From Erysipelotrichaceae bacterium UBA2227 (GTDB lineage: Bacteria > Bacillota_I > Bacilli_A > Erysipelotrichales > Erysipelotrichaceae), in contig DDYT01000065.1 of assembly GCA_002348095.1 (NCBI GenBank), forward strand, positions 45,116 to 109,115: a stretch of DNA of 64,000 nt. Reading direction: 5' to 3'. This document shows, piece by piece, positions 41,379 to 49,640 of the stretch. The position numbers were made by a program, and so were the translations under genes. Under the pieces are notes generated by a model, which was not told where the DNA came from, ran no database searches, and was given only the letters and a program-made list of their open reading frames with translations. Position 1 is the stretch's first letter. Each line of letters begins with the position of its first letter.

Positions 41379-42848
41379 TTATCCGAGAAAACGTCTGAAT
41401 GAAGCTGCTTGTACGATCAAAGCCTCCAGATCATGATGTTGATAGGAATTCACTTTCTCGATTATAAAATTACTGACCTTCATATGATTAGCATCACTTT
41501 GGTGATTAGGATAATGCTTCTGGATAAAAGATTTCAAATCCGCACTGACACACGGTGAAGAAGGATTATAATACTTCAGCGCCATCCTAATGTCTTCATC
41601 AAAATTGTAAATGTGATTGCGAATAAACGATAAATCCACATCCGTCAGGCTTTCTAAACCAAATAGTTCCGGCGGACATCCCAAGGAGTATAATGCGGCT
41701 GTAAAAGTAATTACTCTTGGCAAGGATTCACCTTTTAAGCGACGGCTATATCCAAATAAACCGATATGAAGTTTTCGCAGTCGACGACTGGGCACATACT
41801 TCGCCAACCGATTGATCAATGGCGCATTGGACAGAACATGGGATTCATAAGCTTTGCCGTATCGTTCGATTAATTCTAATGCTGATTGAGGATCGACTTT
41901 CTGTGCAGGTTTTGTTATCGAAGTGTGAATCGTATCTATCGCCGCTTTGACTTCATTTACATCGTAATCATACTTAAATGCTGATTGAATCGTAAATGTA
42001 TGTACACTGGGATACTCCGTCAAAACTTCATTCACACGTATCGGTGTAAGATGACCTCGAAACGGTGCACTTCCGACTCCGATGATCGGATATATTTTGA
42101 TTCCTGTTTCATTTTCAAGATCAGCCATATCTTGTAAAGCAAGTTTGTTCAAAAGCACAGCACTGATCATACCGTAATTCATCGCAGGATCGCTTCGAGC
42201 AAAAAAGACACGCTGATATGTGATGCCTTCACAAGCAATTCCTCGAAAATAATCTTTGAGGATCCCTTTTGCATTAAGCATGCCCTCTTTATCTTCAAAC
42301 AGAGGTATGACTTGAACCGTCTCTGGTTTGAAGTCACCAATCCATTGCTGCAATGTCGTTCCGTTTTCATCAAGAATTTGCTTTGCCTTGCCGCTGACAA
42401 ACTGTTTATAATATCGATGGATTCGTAATAACTGCTGCGCACTGGATGTCAGAGGCAAAATGATTTCGAATATCGGTGCAATCGGTTTTTCGTAGAAAAG
42501 GGCATTGGCATCGTACGATCGGGGAATGCTTTCCAACGTCTCTAAAAGTACTTTTGCTTCTGCTTTTTCAACATCCGGATTGGGCACACGCATGATCAGC
42601 CTTTTATCCACGCCCAGAAGATTTTTTCGGAAATATGTTTCATATTTGCTCAATAGCTTCTTTACGACATACGGATCGACTTCCTTCCCTTCGACATCCC
42701 ACATCTGCTCTTGAATGCCCAAATGAGAATAGGCATAAAAAGCCTCCTGAATTTCATCTTCTCCGCTCATCACACTGTTGACAGCAAAAAATGGTGTACT
42801 TACATTATCCGGGTGCTGGGTTGACATCGTTTTTGGAACATTAACCAT
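41379..42848 (-). CDS. ppcA: Archaeal-type phosphoenolpyruvate carboxylase
   Basis: This 489-residue enzyme carboxylates PEP to oxaloacetate, refilling C4 pools. It is of the compact archaeal type (PEPcase_2), about half the size of the bacterial enzyme. The family hallmark MSTQHPDN is at the N-terminus, followed by QEQMWDVEGKEVDPYVV, MRVPNPDVEKAEAKVL, IPLFEDKEGM, FFARSDPAMNYG and IGVGSAPFRGHL. ATG 42848 has GAGG 9 nt upstream. This form is rare in Bacillota, known from Clostridium perfringens and some lactic acid bacteria. It stands alone between unrelated genes. Confidence 0.93.
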   Translation of the reverse strand: MVNVPKTMSTQHPDNVSTPFFAVNSVMSGEDEIQEAFYAYSHLGIQEQMWDVEGKEVDPYVVKKLLSKYETYFRKNLLGVDKRLIMRVPNPDVEKAEAKVLLETLESIPRSYDANALFYEKPIAPIFEIILPLTSSAQQLLRIHRYYKQFVSGKAKQILDENGTTLQQWIGDFKPETVQVIPLFEDKEGMLNAKGILKDYFRGIACEGITYQRVFFARSDPAMNYGMISAVLLNKLALQDMADLENETGIKIYPIIGVGSAPFRGHLTPIRVNEVLTEYPSVHTFTIQSAFKYDYDVNEVKAAIDTIHTSITKPAQKVDPQSALELIERYGKAYESHVLSNAPLINRLAKYVPSRRLRKLHIGLFGYSRRLKGESLPRVITFTAALYSLGCPPELFGLESLTDVDLSFIRNHIYNFDEDIRMALKYYNPSSPCVSADLKSFIQKHYPNHQSDANHMKVSNFIIEKVNSYQHHDLEALIVQAASFRRFLG

Positions 42849-42953
42849 GGGAAGATCCTCTTTTAAATCATACATGTAGTTTATAACAAAATCTGATAAA
42901 TTGAAATAAGATTCTTGTGTTTCTGAAATTCACTTTCATCTTCTTCGGACGTA

Positions 42954-43643
42954 TCAACGAATAGCCATTTGAACCAAAGCATCACAATGAATCTGTGTAG
43001 TATCAAACAAAGGTATGTTCGTGTCTTCTTCTTTTATCAACATTCCTACCTCGGTGCAGCCCAGAATGATACCCTCACAACCACGGGACGACAATTCTTC
43101 AACAATTTCTATAAAGCGCTGTTTTGACTGAATTTTTATTGTGCCATATACCAATTCATTGAAAATGACATCATTGATCAATTTACGATCTTCTGTATGA
43201 GGTATTTCTGTTTCAAGCCCGAACTCTTTCAGACGTTTTACATAGAAATCCATTTCCATCGTATATTGGGTAGCTATCAGCCCTACTTTACTAATATGTT
43301 TGCGACGGATTTTTCTGGCTGTTGCATCGGCTATATGGATCAATGGCACATACAAACTTTGCTGGATCTCATCAGCTACGATATGCATCGTATTGGTGCA
43401 GAGCGCTATCATGTCTGCTCCGATCGATTCCAATTTTTTAGCAGCATCAATCAAAACAAGTGCACTCTTTTCCCACTCGCCTTGCCGCTGAAATCTCTCT
43501 ATTTCACTGAAATCCACGCTAAACAAGATGATCTTTGCGCTGGCATATCCGCCAAAGTGCTCGTTGACTTTCTGATTGATGATTCTGTAATAGTCTGCCG
43601 AACTTTCGTAGCTCATCCCGCCAATTAAACCAATTACTTTCAT
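42954..43643 (-). CDS. Aspartate/glutamate racemase family protein
   Basis: This 229-residue PLP-independent amino-acid racemase belongs to the YgeA/RacD branch. It starts MKVIGLIGGMSYESSADYYRIIN. The two catalytic cysteines are in ALCTNTMH (about residue 82) and ILGCTEVGM (about 194). It probably makes D-aspartate or D-glutamate, used in the wall or in signalling; the substrate cannot be read from sequence. GAGGATAAT precedes the ATG. It is divergent from the DUF2721 gene. Confidence 0.9.
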   Translation of the reverse strand: MKVIGLIGGMSYESSADYYRIINQKVNEHFGGYASAKIILFSVDFSEIERFQRQGEWEKSALVLIDAAKKLESIGADMIALCTNTMHIVADEIQQSLYVPLIHIADATARKIRRKHISKVGLIATQYTMEMDFYVKRLKEFGLETEIPHTEDRKLINDVIFNELVYGTIKIQSKQRFIEIVEELSSRGCEGIILGCTEVGMLIKEEDTNIPLFDTTQIHCDALVQMAIR

Positions 43644-43749
43644 ATATTATCCTCTTGATGTTCATTATCATCATAACACCGCATGAATCATTTGCATATC
43701 CGTTGTAAACGTCAGCAGCATTGACTAGAATGGACACGGAGGTATACTT

Positions 43750-44142
43750 ATGGACTTCAACTTACAAACTCCTACATTGCTATTTTCAGCTATATCGCTG
43801 CTTATGCTCGCTTACACGAATCGGTTTGTGGTCATTGCTAATCTGATTCGCGAGCTCTATGACCGACATCAGAAAAATCCGTCACCAATCACCGAAGATC
43901 AATTGATCAATCTTCGGAAACGAATGTCTATCATACGAAACATGCAGGTTTTCGGTGCATTTGCCTTTTTCTTCAGTGTGCTCAGCCTGTTATTGATTTT
44001 TGCTTCAGCGATGATCCTTGCTCAATGGAGTTTCGGAGTCAGTTTGATTTTACTGTTAGTTTCATTGGCTTTGCTGATTGCCGAACTACAGATTTCAGTC
44101 AACGCCCTGAATATTCAGCTCAAGGATTTCAAAGAAAAATAA
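43750..44142 (+). CDS. DUF2721 family membrane protein
   Basis: This 130-residue protein matches the DUF2721 pattern: TPTLLFSAISLLMLAYTNRFVVIANLIREL at the N-terminus, then two helices (about 68-91 and 97-117) and a charged tail. GGAGG precedes the ATG. Function is unknown. It converges on the DNA glycosylase gene and may share a short bidirectional hairpin with it. Confidence 0.8.
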   Translation: MDFNLQTPTLLFSAISLLMLAYTNRFVVIANLIRELYDRHQKNPSPITEDQLINLRKRMSIIRNMQVFGAFAFFFSVLSLLLIFASAMILAQWSFGVSLILLLVSLALLIAELQISVNALNIQLKDFKEK

Positions 44143-44146
44143 AAGC

Positions 44147-44160
44147 AGAAGTTTCCTTCT
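44147..44160. terminator. Short hairpin over the glycosylase stop codon
   Basis: AGAAG-N4-CTTCT on both strands. On the minus strand it is followed by GCTTTTATTTTT and overlaps the stop at 44159-44161. The stem is only 5 bp, so this is a weak terminator. Confidence 0.5.
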
Positions 44161-44767
44161 ACTCCTTAAATCCTGCAATCTCCCAAAACCAGAACGATGC
44201 CAAAGTCAGATGCGGAGATAGTTTCGTACGAATCTGCTCATAACATTTCTGATCCAATGCGTCTAAACCATATAGTCGGCAAATTCCCTTTCGAATACCG
44301 AAATCCGGATAGCTCAACACATCTCTTCGAAAAAACGTAAAGATAAGCATCATGTCCACCGTCCAAGGGCCGACTCCTTTTAACTTCAGTAAGTATTCAG
44401 CGATCTCTTCATCGCTTTTTTGATGCAAAGAATCAAAAGGTACCGACTGATCCAATTTAGCTTTCGCAATCCCTTGAACATACTTCGCTTTATTTCCGGA
44501 AAGGCCGCAACTGCGAAGATCCTCAACAGATGCACTTGCGATGATCTTTGGGTCATAGGCAAATTTTTGCGAAAAACGTTTGGTTATCGAAGCTGCAGCA
44601 CTGCCGGAAACTTGCTGAGCAAGAACGCTGTCAATAAGTGAAGTATACGCATCATCATCACCTTTGCGTTCAATCGGACCGATTCTGTCTACCCAAAAAC
44701 GAAACAACGGCTCTTTTTGCAAAAGTTGTTCTATTTCATGAGGTTCAAAGCGGATGTACTGAATCAT
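44159..44767 (-). CDS. AlkA-like DNA-3-methyladenine glycosylase (HhH-GPD)
   Basis: This 202-residue helix-hairpin-helix base-excision glycosylase removes alkylated purines. The HhH is LLKLKGVGPWTVDMML (about residues 128-143) and the catalytic Asp is in SYPDFGIRKG. SLIDSVLAQQVS is the usual N-terminal signature. There is no iron-sulfur cluster motif, as in AlkA. It lacks the large N-terminal domain of E. coli AlkA. It overlaps the preceding membrane-protein gene by 23 nt. Confidence 0.9.
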   Translation of the reverse strand: MIQYIRFEPHEIEQLLQKEPLFRFWVDRIGPIERKGDDDAYTSLIDSVLAQQVSGSAAASITKRFSQKFAYDPKIIASASVEDLRSCGLSGNKAKYVQGIAKAKLDQSVPFDSLHQKSDEEIAEYLLKLKGVGPWTVDMMLIFTFFRRDVLSYPDFGIRKGICRLYGLDALDQKCYEQIRTKLSPHLTLASFWFWEIAGFKE

Positions 44768-45623
44768 GTTGATTCCTCCTTTGAATCTGCCAAGATTCCA
44801 CCCAACGACTCACTGTCCCCCCAGGAGCAAGTATTGTAACTTTATCATAACCGAAATATATGATCAGGCGGTTTTCAAAGATATTAATTTCTTTGATTTG
44901 CGATATGTCAAACACTCGATTTGAGAATCGGTGATAGATCAAATGACCTTCTCCCACTGTCCAATGTTTCTCTTGATGTAGGATGTTACGATACCCCAAA
45001 TCATAATCCAGCACAGCCGATTCAATCGAATCACTAAAAATCCCCAGCCGAACTCTTAATGAACGATAAAAAATAATCATCAGAATAAACAATAAAAATC
45101 CCCACAGAACTGCCCATGGAAATGAAGCTTCCAGAGTATCATCGATGTTCAGAAATACTTTTGAAAAAATCAGACTGTCGACTTCTTCACGGGTATATTC
45201 CGATGAATTCACTAAGTCTTCGACGATCATTTTTCGAAACGTCAGCATACTCTCTGATGTTGACCACCACTTGCTTAAGATCAGATTCCCTGATGAAATA
45301 TCATTCTCTTCTTCACTGAAAAACAGGAAGTATTTATCCTCAATCTGAGCAATATAACCGTAATAATTCCTCTGTGTAAACCACTCATCGATCGTCACGT
45401 AAATTTCCGTATTTACGATGTTGGCGGAACGAATAAAAGCAAAATCCTGATCAGACTGTGAAAATGATGTAAGCTGTTGAAAAGTATGAACTTTATTCAA
45501 TGACAGAAGTTGCATTACATCACGTCCGTAATATGAAGCAATTGCCATCAATATCAAAAGGCCAACTGTACTTGACCATAACGAAATATTCGCTGTCTTT
45601 TGCAATCTTTTGCGAACGCTCAT
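44745..45623 (-). CDS. Uncharacterised two-TM membrane protein with PH-like C-terminal half
   Basis: This 292-residue protein is of unknown function. One membrane helix lies near residues 18-36 and a second near 168-188; about 130 residues between them are presumably outside the cell. The cytoplasmic C-terminal third (LGYRNILHQEKHWTVGEGHLIY ... ISQIKEINIFENRLIIYFG) is beta-rich and resembles bacterial PH-like domains by eye only. Start 45623 is preceded by AAAGGAAA. It lies 36 nt after metG. Confidence 0.65.
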   Translation of the reverse strand: MSVRKRLQKTANISLWSSTVGLLILMAIASYYGRDVMQLLSLNKVHTFQQLTSFSQSDQDFAFIRSANIVNTEIYVTIDEWFTQRNYYGYIAQIEDKYFLFFSEEENDISSGNLILSKWWSTSESMLTFRKMIVEDLVNSSEYTREEVDSLIFSKVFLNIDDTLEASFPWAVLWGFLLFILMIIFYRSLRVRLGIFSDSIESAVLDYDLGYRNILHQEKHWTVGEGHLIYHRFSNRVFDISQIKEINIFENRLIIYFGYDKVTILAPGGTVSRWVESWQIQRRNQHDSVHPL

Positions 45624-45659
45624 TTCAGTTTCCTTTTGAAAAAGCATTGTACGAGCAGA

Positions 45660-47582
45660 CTATCGTACAATGCTGCCTTTCGGTAAGTGTTGAATTCCGA
45701 CGACTTCGATACTTGTTCCGTCTTCAGCAACCAGGATCATTCCTTCCGAGGTCACCTTTCGGATGACTGCCGGCCTCAAATTGGTCACGACGACGACCTT
45801 TTTGCCTACCATTTCCTCCGGTCTTACTGCAGGTGATATTCCGCTGACAATCTGACGGATTTTATCACCGGTATCAATTTGACTTACCAACAGTTTATCA
45901 GCTTCCGGATGTTTTTCACACGACAATACTTCTCCGACCTTCAACTCCAGCTTACTGAATTCATCGAAACTGATTTCCGGTTTTCCAATAACTGTTTCGG
46001 TTTTTTTCGGTTGAGTCAACTGTTCAAATGCTGCTAAAGTTTCCTTGATATCCAGACGACCGAACAAAATGATGTTTTCTTTGCTCAACGAGTGACCTGA
46101 TTCAAGCAAACCGAAATTACGGGCACTCTCTAGCGTCCGTTGGTTCGTGTTGAGCAAATCGAGGATATTTTTCGAAGTCTGCGGAATAAATGCTTCCAAA
46201 GCTACTCCGCAGATCCGAATACTTTCCAATAAATGATAGAGTACCGTCTTTAAGCGCGGATGATTAGACTCATCTTTCGCAAGACCCCACGGTGTAGTTT
46301 CATCAATATATTTGTTACACCGACGTAAAACGGTGATGATTTCATCTATGGCGTCAGCAACATGCAATCCTTCCATCGCTTCTTCAACTTTGACTACCAA
46401 AGAAGAAGCAAGATCGATCAACTCATCATCCAAGGATTCGCACACATTCGGATTTTCAACGATACCGCCAAAGTACTTCTGACTCATTGCCCATGTCCGA
46501 TTGACTAAATTCCCCATAATATTGGCCAAATCGTTATTGACACGTTCGATCATCAGTTCCATCGTGACGGTGCCGTCATGCCCAAACGGCATTTCATGCA
46601 ACATGATATAACGAACAGCGTCGACACCCAAAAGTTTTATCAGATCATCTGCATAAATCACATTCCCTTTGGATTTGCTCATTTTGCCTTCGCCGACCAA
46701 CAACCACGGATGACCGAATACCTGTTTCGGCAGTTCGATATCTAAAGCCATCAACATGATCGGCCAATACAGCGTGTGAAACCGCAAAATATCTTTGCCG
46801 ATCAAATGGACATCTGCCGGCCAGTACTTTTTAAACAGTTCCCCATGATTGCCGTCAACATCATAACCAAGACCGGTAATATAATTGCTCAGCGCATCGA
46901 TCCATACATAAACGACATGTTTCGGATCGAAATCAACCGGGACACCCCAAGTAAATGAGGTGCGTGAAACCGCCAGATCATTGAGTCCCGGCTTCAAGAA
47001 GTTATTGATCATCTCATTTTTACGGGACTCCGGCTGAATAAAGTGTGGGTTTTCTTCGATATGTTTCATCAGTCTATCCTGATACTTAGACAAACGGAAA
47101 AAATAAGACTCTTCCTTCTCGCGGTGAACGTCACGACCGCAGTCCGGACACTTGCCGTTTTCTAACTGACCATCCGTATAGAAGGATTCACAAGGCGTAC
47201 AATACCAGCCTTCATAAACACTTTTGTAAATATCGCCTTGATCGAAGAGTTTCTTGAAAATCTTCTGAACCCGAAGCTGATGGTCTTTATCTGTCGTACG
47301 GATAAATTTATCATAGGACGTATTAACGGCATCATAGGAGCTTTTGATGATGGATGCAATTTCATCCACGAATTGCTGTGGAGATAGTCCTCTCTCTTGA
47401 GCTTTCAGTTCATTTTTCTGACCGTGTTCATCTGTACCGGTTTGAAAAAAGACATCAAACCCTTGGGCACGCTTAAAACGTGCAATACTGTCTGCCAATA
47501 CGATTTCGTAAACATTCCCAATATGCGGTTTGCCGGATGTATAAGCTATCGCAGTGGTAATATAATAAGGTTTCTTTCCCAT
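45660..47582 (-). CDS. metG: Methionyl-tRNA synthetase with C-terminal tRNA-binding domain
   Basis: This 640-residue class I synthetase charges tRNA-Met. The HIGH-type motif is KPHIGNVYE, the KMSKS motif is KMSKSKGN and the zinc site is CTPC ... CPDC. A C-terminal Trbp111-like OB fold occupies about residues 540-640 (FSKLELKVGEVLSCEKHPEADKLLV). ATG 47582 has AAGGAGGG upstream. A Met-specific T-box leader controls it (47601-47808), so expression should rise when uncharged tRNA-Met accumulates. Confidence 0.97.
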   Translation of the reverse strand: MGKKPYYITTAIAYTSGKPHIGNVYEIVLADSIARFKRAQGFDVFFQTGTDEHGQKNELKAQERGLSPQQFVDEIASIIKSSYDAVNTSYDKFIRTTDKDHQLRVQKIFKKLFDQGDIYKSVYEGWYCTPCESFYTDGQLENGKCPDCGRDVHREKEESYFFRLSKYQDRLMKHIEENPHFIQPESRKNEMINNFLKPGLNDLAVSRTSFTWGVPVDFDPKHVVYVWIDALSNYITGLGYDVDGNHGELFKKYWPADVHLIGKDILRFHTLYWPIMLMALDIELPKQVFGHPWLLVGEGKMSKSKGNVIYADDLIKLLGVDAVRYIMLHEMPFGHDGTVTMELMIERVNNDLANIMGNLVNRTWAMSQKYFGGIVENPNVCESLDDELIDLASSLVVKVEEAMEGLHVADAIDEIITVLRRCNKYIDETTPWGLAKDESNHPRLKTVLYHLLESIRICGVALEAFIPQTSKNILDLLNTNQRTLESARNFGLLESGHSLSKENIILFGRLDIKETLAAFEQLTQPKKTETVIGKPEISFDEFSKLELKVGEVLSCEKHPEADKLLVSQIDTGDKIRQIVSGISPAVRPEEMVGKKVVVVTNLRPAVIRKVTSEGMILVAEDGTSIEVVGIQHLPKGSIVR

Positions 47583-47600
47583 GATTACCCTCCTTAAAAT

Positions 47601-47808
47601 AAAAAAACGCCAAACCAAGGACGCCTATGCGCGGTACCACCTTAGTTCACTTGCGTGCACTTTGACCCTTAACGCGGGAAACGTTTTGCCCTACATATCA
47701 GGCAAACAGCTCTAAGACCATATTCATCAATATACCTTATGCATTTTCACCGGCCATGCACTCTCTAAAAAGGCTGCTTGATTACTCTTCTTTTCATAGC
47801 TTTTGAAT
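47601..47808 (-). promoter_or_regulatory. T-box riboswitch of metG, Met specifier
   Basis: On the minus strand the conserved T-box AAGGTGGTACCGCG lies at 47630-47643. Upstream are the stem I landmarks AGAGAG and GCCGGTGAAAATGC and a specifier region GAATATGGTC, with ATG at 47719-47721, matching methionine. A terminator stem pairs ACGC and AACTAAGG (about 47641-47656) with CCTTGGTT and GCGT, followed by seven T (47601-47607). The stem engulfs the T-box, so tRNA binding would free it for the antiterminator. Confidence 0.92.
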
Positions 47809-47814
47809 GCCATA

Positions 47815-47842
47815 ATTATATCATTCTAAACATAAATGTAAA
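47815..47842 (-). promoter_or_regulatory. Promoter of the metG T-box leader
   Basis: TTTACA (47837-47842), a 16-bp spacer and TATAAT (47815-47820) on the minus strand, beginning 5 nt after the rsmI terminator. Confidence 0.75.
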
Positions 47843-47861
47843 GAAAAAGCGCCGAAGCGCT
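47843..47861 (-). terminator. Terminator abutting the rsmI stop codon
   Basis: AGCGC-TTCG-GCGCT followed by TTTTCTTT on the minus strand. The stem begins at the base directly after the TAG (47862-47864). Confidence 0.85.
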
Positions 47862-48728
47862 CTAGTGGTTCACGTTGTTCTCACTGTGAAACATTGAATA
47901 TATTTCGTTTTTTGATATCCCGGTCATTTTGGAGATTTGCTTGATCGCATCTTTCGTTGATAAACCGGATTGTATCAGTTCTTCAATGTGGGTACGAATA
48001 TCCAACATACTGATATCCGGTTCTTTCTCCGCTTTGTTCCCCTCGATAATCAAAACCATCTCACCTTTTAATTCCTTAGCTTCTTCAACCAGTTCAAATA
48101 AGGTGCCGCGTAGGAATTCCTCATGTTTTTTAGTTAACTCACGTGCCAAGGTTGCTTTACGGTCGCCCATGATCTCCAAACACAACTTTAATGTCTTTTC
48201 GATTCTGTGTGGCGCTTCATACAATACGATGGTCGCTTCGTAATGACGGATCCGTGTCAGCACTCCACGTGCTTCCTTGTCACTGGCCGGTAAAAAACCC
48301 TGAAACAGAAACGGTTGTGTAATTAAACCTGAGGCAACCAGTCCGGCGAGTAATGCACTGCTTCCGCTGATCGGAACGACATTATAACCATGAGAAGTAA
48401 TCGCTTCAACCAACAAGTATCCAGGATCAGATATCAGCGGATACCCTGCATCACTTACCAAAGCAACATTGTTGCCTTGCATCAGTAGCATCAGAATCCC
48501 TTTGGCACTTTCCCGCTCATTGTGATCATGATGAGCGATGACCTTATTCTCAATATTGAAATGCTTCAGCAGTTTCTGCGTATGCCGAGTATCTTCACAT
48601 GCAATAACATCCACATTCTTGAGAATGTCGATTGCTCTTGGAGTCATTTCTTCCAAATTGCCGATCGGTGTCGCAACGATGTAGCACGTCGGCATTTCAT
48701 TTTCAAAACTTTTCTGACGTTTCAACAC
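47862..48728 (-). CDS. rsmI: 16S rRNA (cytidine1402-2'-O)-methyltransferase RsmI
   Basis: This 288-residue tetrapyrrole-methylase-fold enzyme methylates the ribose of C1402 in the ribosomal P site. Signatures are CYIVATPIGNLEEMTPRAIDIL, CEDTRHTQKLL and LVSDAGYPLISDPGYLLV, then PISGSSALLAGLVASGL. I placed the start at GTG 48728, about 6 nt after an AAGGGAG site; an in-frame GTG at 48734 lies too close to it. In B. subtilis yabA and others separate ricT from rsmI; here they are adjacent, 11 nt apart. Confidence 0.95.
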   Translation of the reverse strand: MLKRQKSFENEMPTCYIVATPIGNLEEMTPRAIDILKNVDVIACEDTRHTQKLLKHFNIENKVIAHHDHNERESAKGILMLLMQGNNVALVSDAGYPLISDPGYLLVEAITSHGYNVVPISGSSALLAGLVASGLITQPFLFQGFLPASDKEARGVLTRIRHYEATIVLYEAPHRIEKTLKLCLEIMGDRKATLARELTKKHEEFLRGTLFELVEEAKELKGEMVLIIEGNKAEKEPDISMLDIRTHIEELIQSGLSTKDAIKQISKMTGISKNEIYSMFHSENNVNH

Positions 48729-48739
48729 GACCACTCCCT

Positions 48740-49615
48740 TTATTGTTTGTTAGAAAAACTGGTATCATTTCGCAGTTCATTCAATGTCAAAATAATTGCC
48801 TCTTCCCGGTTTTCCAGTTTTGCTGTTCCGGTAAGCATGTTCATCGATGAAACGCGATATTTCTTCCCTTTATACTCAAGTAACTCATTCATTTTTGGCA
48901 AGTTTGCCCGCAGCTCTTTATACAAGTCGTCTTCATATTTCAAACAACACAACAGTTTCCCGCATTGACCGGACAGCTTCTGTATATTCAGTGCAAGCAA
49001 CTGATTCTTTGCCATGTTGATCGAAATGACATCAAAGTCCGGCAAAAATCTGGAACAACAGGTTTCCATCCCACATGTACCGATACCCCCGATGAATTTA
49101 GCTTTATCTCTGGGCCCGATTTGTCTGAGTTCGATTCGACATTTAAAAATTGAAGCTAACTCTTTCAAAAGTTCCCGGAAATCAACTCTCTCATCCGCAA
49201 CATAAGAGAAAATTACTTTCGATCGATCCAAAGTATATTCAGCACTGATCAGATGCATGTCCAATCCCAATTTGCGAATACTCTCATCACAGGTTTTCAT
49301 TGCTTCAACCGCCATATCCCGATTCTTAGCGAAGTTATCCAAGTCCTGCTTGGTTGCTTTCCGAAGCACCGGTTTTAACGGTGTTGACATTGAAATCTTT
49401 TCAATAGGTTTTAAGTCAGCGATGACTTCTCCCAGTTCAAGCCCGCGGACCGTATCAACAATCACCTGATCTCCTTGGACATATTTCGTGTCATTGGTCC
49501 CAAATGTGTAAGCCTTTTTGGCTCCTTTAAAACGAATTGAGCATGCGTGTGTGTAGGTTTGCACCACACTTTGCTCAACAGATTCTTCACCGAAATTCTT
49601 AACGTGATCTTCCAC
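48740..49615 (-). CDS. ricT: RicT (YaaT), PSP1-domain regulator of RNase Y
   Basis: This 291-residue PSP1-domain protein is, in B. subtilis, the RicT subunit of a RicAFT complex that directs RNase Y and affects competence, biofilm and sporulation decisions. Cysteine motifs are visible in GIGTCGMETCCSRFLPDF and SGQCGKLLCCLKYE (about 170-222), the likely iron-sulfur ligands. The start is GTG with GGAGGG upstream. It follows holB as in many Bacillota. With no sporulation genes here, an RNA-processing or competence role is more likely. Confidence 0.92.
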   Translation of the reverse strand: MEDHVKNFGEESVEQSVVQTYTHACSIRFKGAKKAYTFGTNDTKYVQGDQVIVDTVRGLELGEVIADLKPIEKISMSTPLKPVLRKATKQDLDNFAKNRDMAVEAMKTCDESIRKLGLDMHLISAEYTLDRSKVIFSYVADERVDFRELLKELASIFKCRIELRQIGPRDKAKFIGGIGTCGMETCCSRFLPDFDVISINMAKNQLLALNIQKLSGQCGKLLCCLKYEDDLYKELRANLPKMNELLEYKGKKYRVSSMNMLTGTAKLENREEAIILTLNELRNDTSFSNKQ

Positions 49616-49640
49616 GGTAAATTCCCTCCTTTTTTGCTTT

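Noticed and set aside
41144..41398. 84-residue cysteine-rich plus-strand frame
   Set aside because: It is an out-of-frame shadow of the permease tail, spans the terminator and has no ribosome-binding site.
49170..49182. Third Noc site (TTCCCGGAAAT) in ricT
   Set aside because: It lacks one central G, so the palindrome has the wrong length; not counted.
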